NCBI GenBank assembly: GCA_035645145.1
Contig: DASQNC010000074.1
Coordinates: 1 to 64,000 of the forward strand
Direction: 5' to 3'
DNA: 64,000 nt
From: Azospirillaceae bacterium
Lineage (GTDB): Bacteria; Pseudomonadota; Alphaproteobacteria; Azospirillales; Azospirillaceae
Made by a program: the position numbers and the translations under genes. This document shows positions 8,528 through 17,941 of this stretch, piece after piece. The notes below the pieces were generated by a model that worked only from the letters and a program-made list of their open reading frames with translations, did not search any database and had not been told where the DNA came from. The stretch's first letter is position 1, and each line of letters begins with the position of its first letter.

Positions 8528-10143
8528 GCCGGCACCTTCCGGAAAACCACGTCCTTCAGCCGGTCGGAACTGACGACAGCATCCGCGACGCGGCCATCGG
8601 CACCGCGGCGGAAGCGGATCGCGTGGTCGGACTTCCACCCCGGCTTGGTGATCCGCATCCAGAACACGTCGGGGGCCACCGCCTGCACCATGGATCCGGC
8701 CGCCGCATGGAAGGGCTCGCCGAAATGGACGTGCAGCCCCTCGTCCCGCACGGTTGCGACCAGCCGGCTGTCGAGTTCGTCGCTGACGAAGGTGCCGGCA
8801 CAGGCGGCCAGATCCTCGACCGAGGGCGCGTAGGGCTCGACCGGATCGAACACGCCGGTGTGGCCGCCGAACCAAAGGTGGACGCGCGGGCGCCCGCTCC
8901 CGCGCGGCTCCAGCCGGATGCGGGCGGGCAGGATCGGCCACGGGTCTGCAAAGGCGTCCCCGTCCGGGGTCGGCGTCATGCTGTGGACGATGCCCAGCTT
9001 GTCGGTCTCGATGCGCCCGTCCTTGGCGGCCAGGGTCATGGGTTCGCCCGACACCGGGTCCAGGTACAGGCCGTTGACGGCCTCCGTCGCGGCCGGATGG
9101 GCACGTTGCTTGGCGGCCTCCAGCGGGTGGGGTTCGGGAAGCCGGTCGGCCAGCAGCGCGTCCATGATCTGGCGCACGCGCAGGTCGGGTTCGGCGTCCT
9201 CGCGGTTGGACAGCAGCACGATGCCCATGTCCGCCTCGGGCAGGACGGCCGCGTACGCCTTGTATCCCGGCAGGCTGCCGCCATGGCCGCAGACCCACAG
9301 GCCGCGCCATTTGCGGGTCTGGAACCCCAACCCGTAATTGACCGGGGTGCCGTCGCCCGGCCGTGCCGGCTCGCGCATGGCGTCGAACAGGGCCGGGGTG
9401 GTGCGCAGGAATTCCACCCACTTCACCAGATCGGGCACGGTGGACACCATGCTGCCCGCCCCGCCGAAGCCGAAGGACCAGCGGCCCTTGGCGTACCCGC
9501 CGTCCGGCAACGGGATGTACGCGTCGGCCAGACGGTCGGCCACGGTCTCGTCGTCCTCGCGCACGAAGGTGTCGGCCATGCCCAGGCGGTCCAGGAACTC
9601 GGCCTCCAGGAATTCCTGGAACGACAAACCCGACACCCGCTCGATCACGCGGGTCAGAAGCATGAAATTCACGTTGGTGTAGATGAACCGCTGCCCGGTC
9701 GGGAAACTGAGGTTGCGCTGGTTGAACAGCAGGTCCAGCGAGTCCTGCATGGACCGGGGCCGGCGGTACCAGACGCCGCGCAGGCGCATCAGCTCGCCGG
9801 AATCGCGCAGGCCGCTGGTCATGCTCAACAGGTGGCGCAGGCTGACCGGGGCGGGCGTCCTCAGTTCGGGGATGTGCCGGGACGTGTCGTCGTCCAGCGC
9901 GAGCTTGCCCTTGTGGGCGAGGGCCAGGATCCCCGCGGCCGCAAAGGTCTTGGAAATGGATGCGATGTGGAAACGGGTGTCCGGTCCGATCGCCACCCCG
10001 TGCTCCAGATTGGCCAGACCGTAGGTCCGCTGGGCGACCACCCGGCCGCCCTGCACCACCGCCACGCCCGCACCGGGACAGCCCGGCTTCGCCCAGGCTT
10101 CGAAGATCGCGTCGAGGCGGGCTTGCGGGTTGTCCAGCGCCAT
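8524..10143 (-). CDS. serine hydrolase, beta-lactamase/DD-peptidase fold (class C type)
   Basis: 539 aa from the ATG at 10143. The penicillin-binding fold is shown by SISK (catalytic Ser62, Lys65), a YTN motif in FIYTNVNF in the place of the YxN motif, and HGGSLPG as the KTG-box equivalent. The C-terminal ~200 residues form an extra beta-rich domain, as in D-aminopeptidases and esterases of this clan. No signal peptide is seen, so it is likely a cytoplasmic peptidase or esterase, not a resistance beta-lactamase. Its stop overlaps the start of the M20 peptidase gene by four bases, which argues for joint action on peptides. First gene of a four-gene minus-strand operon ending in fbaA. Confidence 0.87.
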   Translation of the reverse strand: MALDNPQARLDAIFEAWAKPGCPGAGVAVVQGGRVVAQRTYGLANLEHGVAIGPDTRFHIASISKTFAAAGILALAHKGKLALDDDTSRHIPELRTPAPVSLRHLLSMTSGLRDSGELMRLRGVWYRRPRSMQDSLDLLFNQRNLSFPTGQRFIYTNVNFMLLTRVIERVSGLSFQEFLEAEFLDRLGMADTFVREDDETVADRLADAYIPLPDGGYAKGRWSFGFGGAGSMVSTVPDLVKWVEFLRTTPALFDAMREPARPGDGTPVNYGLGFQTRKWRGLWVCGHGGSLPGYKAYAAVLPEADMGIVLLSNREDAEPDLRVRQIMDALLADRLPEPHPLEAAKQRAHPAATEAVNGLYLDPVSGEPMTLAAKDGRIETDKLGIVHSMTPTPDGDAFADPWPILPARIRLEPRGSGRPRVHLWFGGHTGVFDPVEPYAPSVEDLAACAGTFVSDELDSRLVATVRDEGLHVHFGEPFHAAAGSMVQAVAPDVFWMRITKPGWKSDHAIRFRRGADGRVADAVVSSDRLKDVVFRKVPA

Positions 10144-10298
10144 GGGGACTTGTCCTTCGGTGGTGGCATGGGTCCAATCGGGAACGCCGAGCGTGGACCG
10201 CGGACGAACACCTGTCAAACCACCGCGGCCCGGGTACGCTCGGCCGACAAAGAAGCAAAAATCCAAGCCCAAAATCCAAAGCCCTGGGAGGATCGCCC

Positions 10299-11129
10299 AT
10301 GCCCCAAAGCCAACCCTTCGACTTCTCCGGCCGCCATGTGTTCGTCGCCGGCGGCACCAGCGGCATCAACCTCGGCGTGGCGGAGGCGTTCGCCGCGGCC
10401 GGGGCAAAGGTGTCGGTGATCAGCCGTTCGCCCGAAAAGGTGCAGGCCGCCACGGAGCGGCTGCGGGCACAGGGGGCGGAGGCCGCCGGATGGAGCGCCG
10501 ACGTCCGCGACTACGCCGCCACCGAGGCTGCGCTGAAAGCGGCGCACGAGCGGTTCGGAACCATCGACGTTCTGATCTCGGGTGCGGCCGGCAACTTCCC
10601 GGCCCCGGCGCTGGGCATGTCGCCCAATGCCTTCCGCTCGGTCATCGAGATCGACGTGCTGGGCACCTACCACGTGCTGCGCGCCGCCAACCCGTTCCTG
10701 GCAAGGCCGGGGGCCAGCGTCGTCAACATCTCCGCCCCGCAGGCCTTCCAGGCCTGGGCGCTGCAATCCCATGTCTGCGCGGCCAAGGCCGGCGTCGACC
10801 AGATCACCCGCACGCTGGCGGTGGAGTGGGGCCCGGACGGCATCCGGGTGAATTCCGTCGTCCCCGGCCCGATCGAAGGGACCGAGGGCATGAAGCGCCT
10901 GGCCGCCGACCCCAGGGTGGCCGAGACCGTCACCCGTGCGGTTCCGGCCGGGCGCATGGGCACCCCCGCCGACATCGCGTGGGCCTGCATGTTCCTGTCG
11001 AGCCCGTGGGCGTCCTACATCACCGGGGTGGTGCTGCCGGTGGACGGCGGCGCCACGCTGGGCGGCCCCTTCCCGGGTTTCCGGCCCGGCGAGTGGCAGA
11101 AGATGGCCGAATTGACGAAGAGGGGGTGA
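10299..11129 (+). CDS. SDR oxidoreductase, 2,4-dienoyl-CoA reductase-like
   Basis: 276 aa, one Rossmann domain with the cofactor loop GGTSGINLG (residues 18-26) and SGAAGNFPAP at the usual NNAG place. The segment AVEWGPDGIRVNSVVPGPIEGTEG is characteristic of peroxisomal/bacterial 2,4-dienoyl-CoA reductases (DECR), which use NADPH to reduce conjugated acyl-CoA intermediates during beta-oxidation of unsaturated fatty acids. As in that family, the classical catalytic Tyr of YxxxK is absent: position 159 is Val, with Lys163 kept. The gene is divergent from the beta-lactamase-fold operon (155 bp gap) and close to an enoyl-CoA hydratase gene, which fits fatty-acid degradation. Confidence 0.85.
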   Translation: MPQSQPFDFSGRHVFVAGGTSGINLGVAEAFAAAGAKVSVISRSPEKVQAATERLRAQGAEAAGWSADVRDYAATEAALKAAHERFGTIDVLISGAAGNFPAPALGMSPNAFRSVIEIDVLGTYHVLRAANPFLARPGASVVNISAPQAFQAWALQSHVCAAKAGVDQITRTLAVEWGPDGIRVNSVVPGPIEGTEGMKRLAADPRVAETVTRAVPAGRMGTPADIAWACMFLSSPWASYITGVVLPVDGGATLGGPFPGFRPGEWQKMAELTKRG

Positions 11130-11160
11130 TCCCGCATCCCGGTGAGGGGCGCCCGGCCCC

Positions 11161-12003
11161 TCATCTCCTGGACGGGCGGAGCACTTCGGCCTGCTCGGCC
11201 AACTCCTCGAGCTGGGCGATGCGACGTTCGTCGGAGGGGTGCGTGCTCATCCACTCCGGCGGACGGCCCTGGCGCTGCGTCGCCGCCGTCATCTGCCGCC
11301 AGAACGCCACGGCCGCGTGCGGGTCGTAGCCGGCCCGGGCCATGTATTCGATCCCCAGCCGGTCGGCCTCCAGTTCGTGGTTGCGCGAGAAGGGCAGGAT
11401 CACGCCGTACTGCGCCCCCGCCCCCAGGAGGGCGGCCATCTCGGGCCCGGCAGGCAGCCCCGCCGCCCCGAGGGCCACACCGGCGATCTGGCTGCCGATC
11501 TGGGTCGCGGCCTGGGCGTTCACCCGCTCCTTGCTGTGCTCGGCCACCACGTGGCCGACCTCGTGGCCGATGACGCTGGCAAGCTGGTCCTCGTTCTCGG
11601 CCAGTCGTATCAGCCCCGTGTGGACACCGATCTTCCCCCCCGGCAACGCGAAGGCGTTGGGGGTGCGGTCCTCGAAGACCGCAACCTCCCAATTGCTCGG
11701 GTCGCCCCCGGCCGCCCGGACGATCCGGGCCGCAATCCGGCGGACCACGACGTTCGCTTCCGGATCGCGGGAGACCGGCCGCTGCGCCAGCATCTGCCGC
11801 CACTGGACCGCGCCCATCTGGTCCACCTGCCGCTCGGGCACGAGATTGAGCCCGCCCAACTGCTCGGCCGAACACGCGGCCAGCAGACCGGTGCCGCCCA
11901 TCAACGCCAGCAGACGGCGCCGGGAGGGACCGGCCTTGGTCGCGCCATTGCGGCGGTGGGGGGACTGGCCGTGATCCTGGTGGATGCAGGTGGGAGCACA
12001 CAT
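11161..12003 (-). CDS. M48 family metalloprotease, predicted lipoprotein
   Basis: 280 aa from the ATG at 12003, which has CCGGAGG ten bases upstream; a GTG at 12012 would sit too close to that site. Residues 28-44 (SRRRLLALMGG to LAAC) form a lipoprotein signal, with Cys44 as lipidation site; the twin arginines could make it Tat-dependent. The zinc site is HEVGH (His147, Glu148, His151) with Glu212 in ELEADRLG. The C-terminal STHPSDERRI is typical of LoiP/BepA-like quality-control proteases of the envelope. Probably anchored in a membrane facing the periplasm. Convergent with the upstream SDR gene. Confidence 0.9.
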   Translation of the reverse strand: MCAPTCIHQDHGQSPHRRNGATKAGPSRRRLLALMGGTGLLAACSAEQLGGLNLVPERQVDQMGAVQWRQMLAQRPVSRDPEANVVVRRIAARIVRAAGGDPSNWEVAVFEDRTPNAFALPGGKIGVHTGLIRLAENEDQLASVIGHEVGHVVAEHSKERVNAQAATQIGSQIAGVALGAAGLPAGPEMAALLGAGAQYGVILPFSRNHELEADRLGIEYMARAGYDPHAAVAFWRQMTAATQRQGRPPEWMSTHPSDERRIAQLEELAEQAEVLRPSRR

Positions 12004-12124
12004 GAGGGGCACGCCTCCGGGGGTTCAGCGCTCGCCCAATGGAACGGTCGGGCGGTCCGGTTGCTCCATCTATGCGCGCACCGGGCCGCGATCAAGCCGT
12101 GGAAGCCGCCCCACCCAAGCGGGG

Positions 12125-12919
12125 TCAGGCGCCCTTGAACGCCGGCTTCCGTTTCTCCAGGAACGCGGTCAACCCCTCGGCGAAGTCGGACGTTGCCGTA
12201 CAGGCGGCGAAGTTCTCCGCCTCGGCCTGAAGCTGGGCTTCCAGCGAATTGTCCAGCGACGCGTTGATCAGCCGCTTGGTCCGGCCCAGCGCCAGTCCGG
12301 GCCCCGCCGCCAGACGCTTGGCCAACGCCAGGGCGGCGGCATCCACCTCGGCCGACGGCACCACCTGGTTCACAAGGCCCAGGTCCTTCGCCTCGGCCGC
12401 GCCGAACCGGTTGCCCAGGAGCGCGAGCTCCATCGCCTTGCGGACCCCCACGATGCGCGGCAGATGGAAGGTCGAGCCGCCGTCGGGGCTGGTGCCGATG
12501 TTGATGTAGGCCAACGTGAAGTAGGCGTCCTCGGCCGCCACGGCGAGGTCGCAGGCCATCATCAGGCTGAAGCCGAACCCCGCGCATGCGCCGCGCACGC
12601 CGGCCACCACCGGCTTCGGCATCCGGCGCAGGGTCTCGATCGAGGCGTGGACCTCGTGGATCAGGCTTTCGAACACCGTCCGGCGGTCGGCGGCGGGACT
12701 CTGGATGTGGCCGACGAACTCCTTCAAATCCCCGCCCGCCATGAAATGCTCGCCCCCGCGCAGGACGACCGCCTTGATGCCGGGGTCCATCTCGCACCGG
12801 GCGACGGCGGCGGCGATCGCATCGGTCATGGCGCGGTCCAGGGCGTTCAGCGCCTGCGGCCGGTTCAGCGTCAAGGTGGCGACCCCGCCGTCGATCTCCA
12901 TCAGCACGCGGTCGTTCAT
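12125..12919 (-). CDS. enoyl-CoA hydratase/isomerase family protein
   Basis: 264 aa. ATG at 12919 follows GGGAGGAG. The crotonase fold is clear: HFMAGGDLKEF and GACAGFGFSLMMACDLAVA form the oxyanion-hole segments. In the second catalytic position the sequence is SPDGGSTFHLPR: Asp146 rather than the Glu of true hydratases, as in PaaG-like and other delta-isomerases. A role in fatty-acid or aromatic acyl-CoA degradation is likely; which reaction is uncertain. A palindromic site 25-40 bp upstream (12943-12960) may be its operator. It stands back to back with the sdh operon. Confidence 0.88.
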   Translation of the reverse strand: MNDRVLMEIDGGVATLTLNRPQALNALDRAMTDAIAAAVARCEMDPGIKAVVLRGGEHFMAGGDLKEFVGHIQSPAADRRTVFESLIHEVHASIETLRRMPKPVVAGVRGACAGFGFSLMMACDLAVAAEDAYFTLAYINIGTSPDGGSTFHLPRIVGVRKAMELALLGNRFGAAEAKDLGLVNQVVPSAEVDAAALALAKRLAAGPGLALGRTKRLINASLDNSLEAQLQAEAENFAACTATSDFAEGLTAFLEKRKPAFKGA

Positions 12920-12942
12920 GGCGGCTCCTCCCGTCCCATTTC

Positions 12943-12960
12943 TTGTTCGAACGTTTGTTC
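12943..12960 (-). promoter_or_regulatory. putative TetR-type operator upstream of the crotonase gene
   Basis: The sequence TTGTTCGAACGTTTGTTC contains the dyad GTTCGAAC and an overlapping AACGTTT arm, forming an imperfect palindrome about 25 bp before the start codon. AT-rich sites of this kind often bind TetR-family repressors of acyl-CoA degradation genes. No regulator gene lies beside it, so this is only a suggestion. Confidence 0.3.
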
Positions 12961-13101
12961 TGCGGACAAGTGGTACGGCGGCGGGCGGCGTTCGGCAAGC
13001 CGCCCGGCCGGGTGCCTCTGCGACCGGGGTGCAACCATCCATTCGCACGCACCTGCGGAAGGACGCGCAAGGGCATATGCGCCTGGTGGGGGAGGCGCCG
13101 G

Positions 13102-13128
13102 TTGACGCGCCGGTAGGGGCGCTGTAAT
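13102..13128 (+). promoter_or_regulatory. candidate sigma-70 promoter of the sdh operon
   Basis: TTGACG at 13102-13107 and TGTAAT at 13123-13128 are separated by 15 bp, slightly short of ideal, and lie 75 bp before sdhC. The AT-rich patch stands out in very GC-rich surroundings. A second TTGACG at 13137 has no convincing partner. Confidence 0.35.
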
Positions 13129-13203
13129 TCAACGGCTTGACGCATTTTCAGCCGCTTCGAAGCGACCGCGGCGCCTGCGCGCCGGCGGTTCCAGGATGGA
13201 GCC

Positions 13204-13623
13204 ATGACCGGGACAAGCAAAGTCCAACCGACCGGGCCGGGGAACGACAACCGGCCGCTGTCGCCGCACCTGAGCATTTACAGGCTGCCGCTGCTCGCAC
13301 TGATGTCGATCAGCAACCGCATCACGGGTGCGGCCCTCGTCGCGGGCACGCTGCTCCTGGTCTGGTGGCTGGTCGCGGCCGCCACCGGCCCCGGCGCCTA
13401 CGACACCGCCACCGGCTTCATCGGGTCGCCGTTCGGCCTGCTGCTGCTGTTCGGCTGGACGGTGGCCTTCTGGTACCACGCCGTCAACGGCATCCGGCAC
13501 CTGGTCTGGGACGCCGGGTACGCGCTGGACCTGCGGCGCGCCACCATCGGCGGATACATCACCCTGGGCGCCACCGCCGGCCTGACGATCCTGACCTGGG
13601 CCGTCGGCCTGGCCGCCTGGTAA
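13204..13623 (+). CDS. sdhC: succinate dehydrogenase cytochrome b556 subunit
   Basis: 139 aa, three transmembrane helices. It is one of the two membrane anchors of complex II, which carries heme b and the ubiquinone site in the inner membrane. The signature RPLSPHLSIY (residues 17-26) and SISNRITGAAL mark the quinone-side N-terminus; the conserved heme-ligand region reads WYHAVNGIRHLVWD. First gene of sdhCDAB; sdhD follows after 13 bp. Confidence 0.95.
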   Translation: MTGTSKVQPTGPGNDNRPLSPHLSIYRLPLLALMSISNRITGAALVAGTLLLVWWLVAAATGPGAYDTATGFIGSPFGLLLLFGWTVAFWYHAVNGIRHLVWDAGYALDLRRATIGGYITLGATAGLTILTWAVGLAAW

Positions 13624-13636
13624 GGGGACAGCGCAC

Positions 13637-14041
13637 ATGCAGACGCCACTCGACACCCAACGGACCCTGCGCACCCCGCTGAAGCGCGTGCGCGGCCTGG
13701 GCGCCGCCCACCACGGCGCATCCGCCTGGTGGACCATGCGCATGACCTCGCTGGCGCTGGTGCCGCTGGGGATCTGGTTCATCGCCGGCGTGATCTCGCT
13801 GGTCGGCGAACCGCGCGAAGCCGTGGCCGCGTGGTTGCAGAACCCGGTCTCGGCGGCACTGATGGTCCTGACGCTGGCTGTGACATTCCATCACAGCGCC
13901 TCCGGCGTCCGAGAGATACTCGAGGACTACGTCCATATCCAGGGCGTGAAGATCGCTGCCATCGTGTTCACGTACTTCGCGTGCACCGTGTTGGCCGGCA
14001 TCAGCATCTTCGCCGTCCTTCGGCTTGCATTCGGGGGCTAA
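13637..14041 (+). CDS. sdhD: succinate dehydrogenase hydrophobic membrane anchor
   Basis: 134 aa with three transmembrane helices. The start region [19 protein letters not shown] and the second-helix motif [19 protein letters not shown] are typical of alphaproteobacterial SdhD; a His in the latter is the expected heme ligand. It anchors the catalytic SdhAB dimer together with SdhC. sdhA follows 10 bp after the stop. Confidence 0.95.
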   Translation: MQTPLDTQRTLRTPLKRVRGLGAAHHGASAWWTMRMTSLALVPLGIWFIAGVISLVGEPREAVAAWLQNPVSAALMVLTLAVTFHHSASGVREILEDYVHIQGVKIAAIVFTYFACTVLAGISIFAVLRLAFGG

Positions 14042-14051
14042 GGTCATCGCC

Positions 14052-15842
14052 ATGGCGAACGCTTACAACATCGTCGAACACCATTACGACGTGGTCGTCG
14101 TCGGCGCCGGCGGGGCCGGTTTGCGCGCGGTGATGGGCTTGGCCGAAAAGGGCCTGAAGACCGCCTGCATCACCAAGGTGTTCCCGACCCGCAGCCACAC
14201 CGTGGCGGCCCAGGGCGGCATCTCGGCCGCGCTCGGCAACATGGGCGAGGACGACTGGCGCTGGCACATGTACGACACCGTGAAGGGGTCGGACTGGCTG
14301 GGCGACCAGGACGCCATCGAATACATGTGCCGCGAGGCGATCCCCGCGATCATCGAGCTGGAGCATTTCGGCGTGCCCTTCTCCCGCACGGAGGAAGGCA
14401 AGATCTACCAGCGCGCCTTCGGCGGCATGACCACGCACTTCGGCCAGGGCCGCGCCCAGCGCACCTGCGCCGCCGCCGACCGCACCGGCCACGCCATCCT
14501 GCACACGCTGTACCAGCAGTCGCTACGCAATTCGGCGGAGTTCTTCGTCGAATACTTCGCCCTCGACCTGATCATGGACGAGGAAGGTGCGTGCCGCGGC
14601 GTGAACGCCTGGTGCCTGGAGGATGGCACCATCCACCGGTTCCGCGCCCACATGGTGGTGCTGGCGACCGGCGGCTACGGCCGCACCTACTTCAGCTGCA
14701 CCTCGGCGCACACCTCCACCGGCGACGGCAACGCCATGGTGCTGCGCGCCGGCCTGCCGTTGCAGGACATGGAATTCGTGCAGTTCCACCCGACCGGCAT
14801 CTACGGCGCGGGCTGCCTGATCACCGAAGGCGTGCGCGGCGAAGGCGGCTACCTGACCAACAGCGAGGGTGAGCGCTTCATGGAGCGCTACGCCCCGTCG
14901 GCCAAGGATCTGGCCTCGCGCGACGTGGTCAGCCGCTCCATGACGATCGAGATCCGGGAAGGCCGGGGCGTGGGCCCGAACAAGGACCACATCCACCTGC
15001 ACCTGGAGCATCTGGACGCCGCGATCATCCACGAGCGCCTGCCCGGCATCGCGGAGACGGCGCGCATCTTCGCCGGCGTCGACGTGACCAAGGAGCCGAT
15101 CCCGGTCCTGCCGACCGTCCACTACAACATGGGCGGCATCCCGACCAACTACCGGACCGAGGTGGTCGCACCGCGCGACGGCAACCCCGACGCCGTGGTG
15201 CCCGGCCTGATGGCCGTGGGCGAGGCCGCGTGCGTGTCGGTGCACGGCGCCAACCGCCTGGGCTCCAACTCGCTGCTGGACCTGGTGGTCTTCGGCCGCG
15301 CCGCCGCCATCCGCGCGGCGGAGGTGGTGGAGGCCGGCGCATCCCACAAACCGGTCCCGGCCGACCGGGCCGAGGCCGGCATCGAGCGGCTCGACCGCCT
15401 GCGCCATGCCAAGGGCGACCTGCCGGTGGCCGCGCTGCGCCTGGAAATGCAGAAGATCATGCAGAACAACTGCGCGGTCTTCCGCACCGGCGAGGTGCTG
15501 GACGAAGGCGTGCAGCTGATGCGCCAGACCTGGGCCAAGCGCGGCCATGTGAAGGTGAACGACCGGTCCATGCTCTGGAACGCCGACCTCGTCGAGGCGC
15601 TGGAGCTGGACAACCTGATGTACCAGGCGGTCGCCACCATCGAGAGCGCGGCCAGCCGGACCGAGAGCCGCGGCGCGCACGCCCGCGAGGACTATCCGGA
15701 CCGCGACGACGTCAACTGGATGAAGCACTCGACCGTGTGGGTGGACGAAAGCGGCAAGACCACGCTCGGCGACCGCCCGGTGCACCTCTACACGCTCACC
15801 AACGAAGTCCAGCCCTTCCCGCCGAAGGCGCGGGTGTACTGA
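14052..15842 (+). CDS. sdhA: succinate dehydrogenase flavoprotein subunit
   Basis: 596 aa from ATG at 14052 (an earlier in-frame start inside the sdhD end is less likely). It oxidises succinate to fumarate with covalently bound FAD. Seen here: the FAD fold [12 protein letters not shown] (residues 17-28), the flavinylated His49 in [10 protein letters not shown], the substrate-loop HPTGIYGAG, and the C-terminal capping region HSTVWVD. Length and motifs are normal. A hairpin-bearing 98-bp gap separates it from sdhB. Confidence 0.97.
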   Translation: MANAYNIVEHHYDVVVVGAGGAGLRAVMGLAEKGLKTACITKVFPTRSHTVAAQGGISAALGNMGEDDWRWHMYDTVKGSDWLGDQDAIEYMCREAIPAIIELEHFGVPFSRTEEGKIYQRAFGGMTTHFGQGRAQRTCAAADRTGHAILHTLYQQSLRNSAEFFVEYFALDLIMDEEGACRGVNAWCLEDGTIHRFRAHMVVLATGGYGRTYFSCTSAHTSTGDGNAMVLRAGLPLQDMEFVQFHPTGIYGAGCLITEGVRGEGGYLTNSEGERFMERYAPSAKDLASRDVVSRSMTIEIREGRGVGPNKDHIHLHLEHLDAAIIHERLPGIAETARIFAGVDVTKEPIPVLPTVHYNMGGIPTNYRTEVVAPRDGNPDAVVPGLMAVGEAACVSVHGANRLGSNSLLDLVVFGRAAAIRAAEVVEAGASHKPVPADRAEAGIERLDRLRHAKGDLPVAALRLEMQKIMQNNCAVFRTGEVLDEGVQLMRQTWAKRGHVKVNDRSMLWNADLVEALELDNLMYQAVATIESAASRTESRGAHAREDYPDRDDVNWMKHSTVWVDESGKTTLGDRPVHLYTLTNEVQPFPPKARVY

Positions 15843-15857
15843 GAGCGGGACATGTCG

Positions 15858-15884
15858 AGGCGGCCCGTCCCCGGCGGGCCGCCT
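15858..15884 (+). promoter_or_regulatory. intercistronic hairpin between sdhA and sdhB
   Basis: A perfect 10-bp inverted repeat (AGGCGGCCCG at 15858-15867, complement at 15875-15884, 7-nt loop) starts 16 bp after the sdhA stop. It has no T-run, so it is more likely an RNA-processing or stability element than a full terminator. Confidence 0.45.
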
Positions 15885-15940
15885 GACGCCGCCGACACCG
15901 CCGTCCATCGCGGAAGCCGAGAGACAAGGACGCACAAGAC

Positions 15941-16717
15941 ATGGTCGAATTGGCCCTTCCCAAGAACTCCAAGGTCCTGCCGGGCAAGACCTATCCCGCG
16001 CCGGCCGGTGCGAAGCGGACCCGGACGTTCAAGATCTACCGGTGGAATCCCGACGACGGGCAGAATCCGCGCGTCGACACCTATGAGATCGATCTCGACA
16101 AGTGCGGCCCGATGGTCCTGGACGCACTCATCCACATCAAGAACGAGGTCGACAGCACGCTGGCCTTCCGCCGGTCCTGCCGCGAAGGCATCTGCGGCAG
16201 CTGCGCCATGAACATCGACGGCCAGAACGGGCTGGCCTGCCTCAAGGGCATCGACGAGGTGAAGGGGGATGTGAAGGTCTATCCCCTGCCGCACATGAAG
16301 GTCGTGAAGGACCTGGTCCCCGACCTGTCGATGGTCTACGCGCAGCACCGCTCGATCGAGCCCTGGCTGAAGGTGACGTCGGCCGCGCCAACGCGCGAGC
16401 GGCTGCAGTCCCCGGAGGACCGGGCGAAGCTGGACGGGCTGTGGGAGTGCATCCTGTGCTTCTGCTGCACCACCAGCTGCCCCAGCTACTGGTGGAACGG
16501 CGACCGCTACCTGGGGCCGGCGATCCTGCTCCAGGCCTACCGCTTCATCGCCGACAGCCGCGACGAGGAGACGGGCGAGCGTCTGGACGCGCTGGAGGAT
16601 CCGTTCCGCCTCTACCGCTGCCACACCATCATGAACTGCACCCAGGTGTGCCCGAAGGGGCTGAACCCGGCGAAGGCCATCGCCGAAATCAAGAAGCTGA
16701 TGGTGACGCGCGGCTGA
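15941..16717 (+). CDS. sdhB: succinate dehydrogenase iron-sulfur subunit
   Basis: 258 aa. It passes electrons from the flavin to quinone through three clusters. The 2Fe-2S ligands are [10 protein letters not shown] (Cys80, Cys85, Cys88) and Cys100; the 4Fe-4S and 3Fe-4S ligands lie in [16 protein letters not shown] and [17 protein letters not shown]. Normal length. It closes the sdhCDAB operon and is followed by a strong terminator. Confidence 0.97.
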   Translation: MVELALPKNSKVLPGKTYPAPAGAKRTRTFKIYRWNPDDGQNPRVDTYEIDLDKCGPMVLDALIHIKNEVDSTLAFRRSCREGICGSCAMNIDGQNGLACLKGIDEVKGDVKVYPLPHMKVVKDLVPDLSMVYAQHRSIEPWLKVTSAAPTRERLQSPEDRAKLDGLWECILCFCCTTSCPSYWWNGDRYLGPAILLQAYRFIADSRDEETGERLDALEDPFRLYRCHTIMNCTQVCPKGLNPAKAIAEIKKLMVTRG

Positions 16718-16740
16718 TCCGGCCACGCGGAGGCGTTTGG

Positions 16741-16776
16741 AAAGGGGCGGGCCGAAAGGTCCGCCCCTTTCCGTTT
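16741..16776 (+). terminator. intrinsic terminator of the sdh operon
   Basis: A 13-bp stem (AAAGGGGCGG pairs with CCGCCCCTTT, plus three inner pairs with one G-U) closed by a GAAA tetraloop, followed by CCGTTTGT. It starts 24 bp after the sdhB stop. Confidence 0.8.
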
Positions 16777-16812
16777 GTCCCCCGGCTTGCCGGCCCCCCT
16801 CCCCTTCCGCCC

Positions 16813-16849
16813 GAAACGCAAAAGGCCCGCGGACTTGCGTCCGCGGGCC
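16813..16849 (-). terminator. intrinsic terminator of the tct operon
   Basis: An 11-bp perfect stem (16824-16834 with 16839-16849) and a four-base loop. Read on the minus strand it is followed by TTTTGCGTTT, a proper T-rich tail. It lies 24 bp beyond the stop of the TctC-like gene. Confidence 0.8.
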
Positions 16850-16872
16850 CTTCGCCGACCGTGTCGGATGCG

Positions 16873-17898
16873 TCAGTCCGCGTAGGCGTTGGCGGACTGG
16901 ATGATCGGCCGCCAGCGGACGACCTCGGCCTCGACGAAGGCCTTCAGGGCCGCCGGGGTGGCACGCTCCAGGGCGACCGGCTCGGTGCCCAGCTCGTTGA
17001 AGCGCTGCTTCACCGTCGGGTCCTTGAGCGCCGTCTGCAGCGCGCCGGCCAGCTTGTCCACGATCGCCGGCGGCGTGCCCTTCGGCGCGTACAGGCCGTG
17101 CCACACGCCCACCTCGACCGCGGGCAGGCCCGCCTCCTTGGTGGTCGGCAGGTTCGGCAGCGACGGCACCCGCGTGGCCGTGGTCACCGCATAGGCCTTG
17201 ATCGCGCCGCTCTGGATCTGGCCCGTGGTGTTGGTGGTCTGGTCGCACATCAAATCCACGTGCCCGGCGGCCAGATCGTTCATGGCCGGTCCGGTGCCCC
17301 GGTAGGGCACGGTGTTCAGCGGCGTTTCGATGGCGCTCTGGAACAGCATGCCGCACAGGTGCGAGGCCGCGCCGACGCCGGCGTTGGCCATGGTCACCTT
17401 GTCCTTGTTGGCCTTCACGTAGGCGATCAGCTCCTGCAGGGAGTTCGCCGGGAAGTCCTTCTTGGCGACGATGGTCATCGGCACGTCGGTGATCAGGCCG
17501 ACGGGCGCGAAGTCGGTCAGGACGTTGTACGGCAGCTTGCGGTAGAGCGTGGCCGAGGTGGCCTGGCCGATGTGGTGCAGCAGGAGCGTGTACCCGTCGG
17601 GCGAAGCCTGGGCCACGCGCGCCGCCCCCAGGGTGCCGCCGGCACCGCCCACGTTCTCGATGATCACCTGCTGGCCCAGCGTCTGGCTCATGGACTGGGC
17701 GACCAGCCGGGCGACGGTGTCGGTCGGTCCACCGGCGGCGAACGGCACCACCATGGTGACGGCCCGGGTCGGGTACTGCTGCGCCCAGGCGGACCCGGCT
17801 GCCAGCACGGTCCCCAGGGCGGCCACCATCATGGTTCCTGCGGCGGCCCGCGTCAGTGCCGAACGCACGGCGGTCCGGGCCAAGGTCTTGAGTTGCAT
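16873..17898 (-). CDS. tctC: tripartite tricarboxylate transporter substrate-binding protein (Bug/TctC family)
   Basis: 341 aa from the ATG at 17898, preceded by GGGAGGG. A signal peptide of about 38 residues ends in AWA-QQ, so it is periplasmic. The Bug fold is shown by YPTRAVTMVVPFAAGGPTD at the mature start, GGAGGTLGA, and the PKGTP segment near the end. It binds a carboxylate and hands it to TctAB in the inner membrane, driven by the ion gradient. The substrate cannot be predicted. Placed last, 43 bp after tctA, which would allow higher, separate dosage. Confidence 0.92.
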   Translation of the reverse strand: MQLKTLARTAVRSALTRAAAGTMMVAALGTVLAAGSAWAQQYPTRAVTMVVPFAAGGPTDTVARLVAQSMSQTLGQQVIIENVGGAGGTLGAARVAQASPDGYTLLLHHIGQATSATLYRKLPYNVLTDFAPVGLITDVPMTIVAKKDFPANSLQELIAYVKANKDKVTMANAGVGAASHLCGMLFQSAIETPLNTVPYRGTGPAMNDLAAGHVDLMCDQTTNTTGQIQSGAIKAYAVTTATRVPSLPNLPTTKEAGLPAVEVGVWHGLYAPKGTPPAIVDKLAGALQTALKDPTVKQRFNELGTEPVALERATPAALKAFVEAEVVRWRPIIQSANAYAD

Positions 17899-17941
17899 TT
17901 TCCCTCCCACTTTTCTGTTCGAAACGGGCGGCGCCCGCCCT

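Noticed and set aside
8524-10143. Antibiotic-resistance beta-lactamase
   Set aside because: No signal peptide, an extra C-terminal domain and a peptidase operon context point to a cytosolic peptidase or esterase.
8528-10453. Upstream extension of the M20 peptidase frame as one giant protein
   Set aside because: The extension is an out-of-frame shadow of the beta-lactamase-fold gene; the true start is the ATG at 8527 overlapping that gene's stop.
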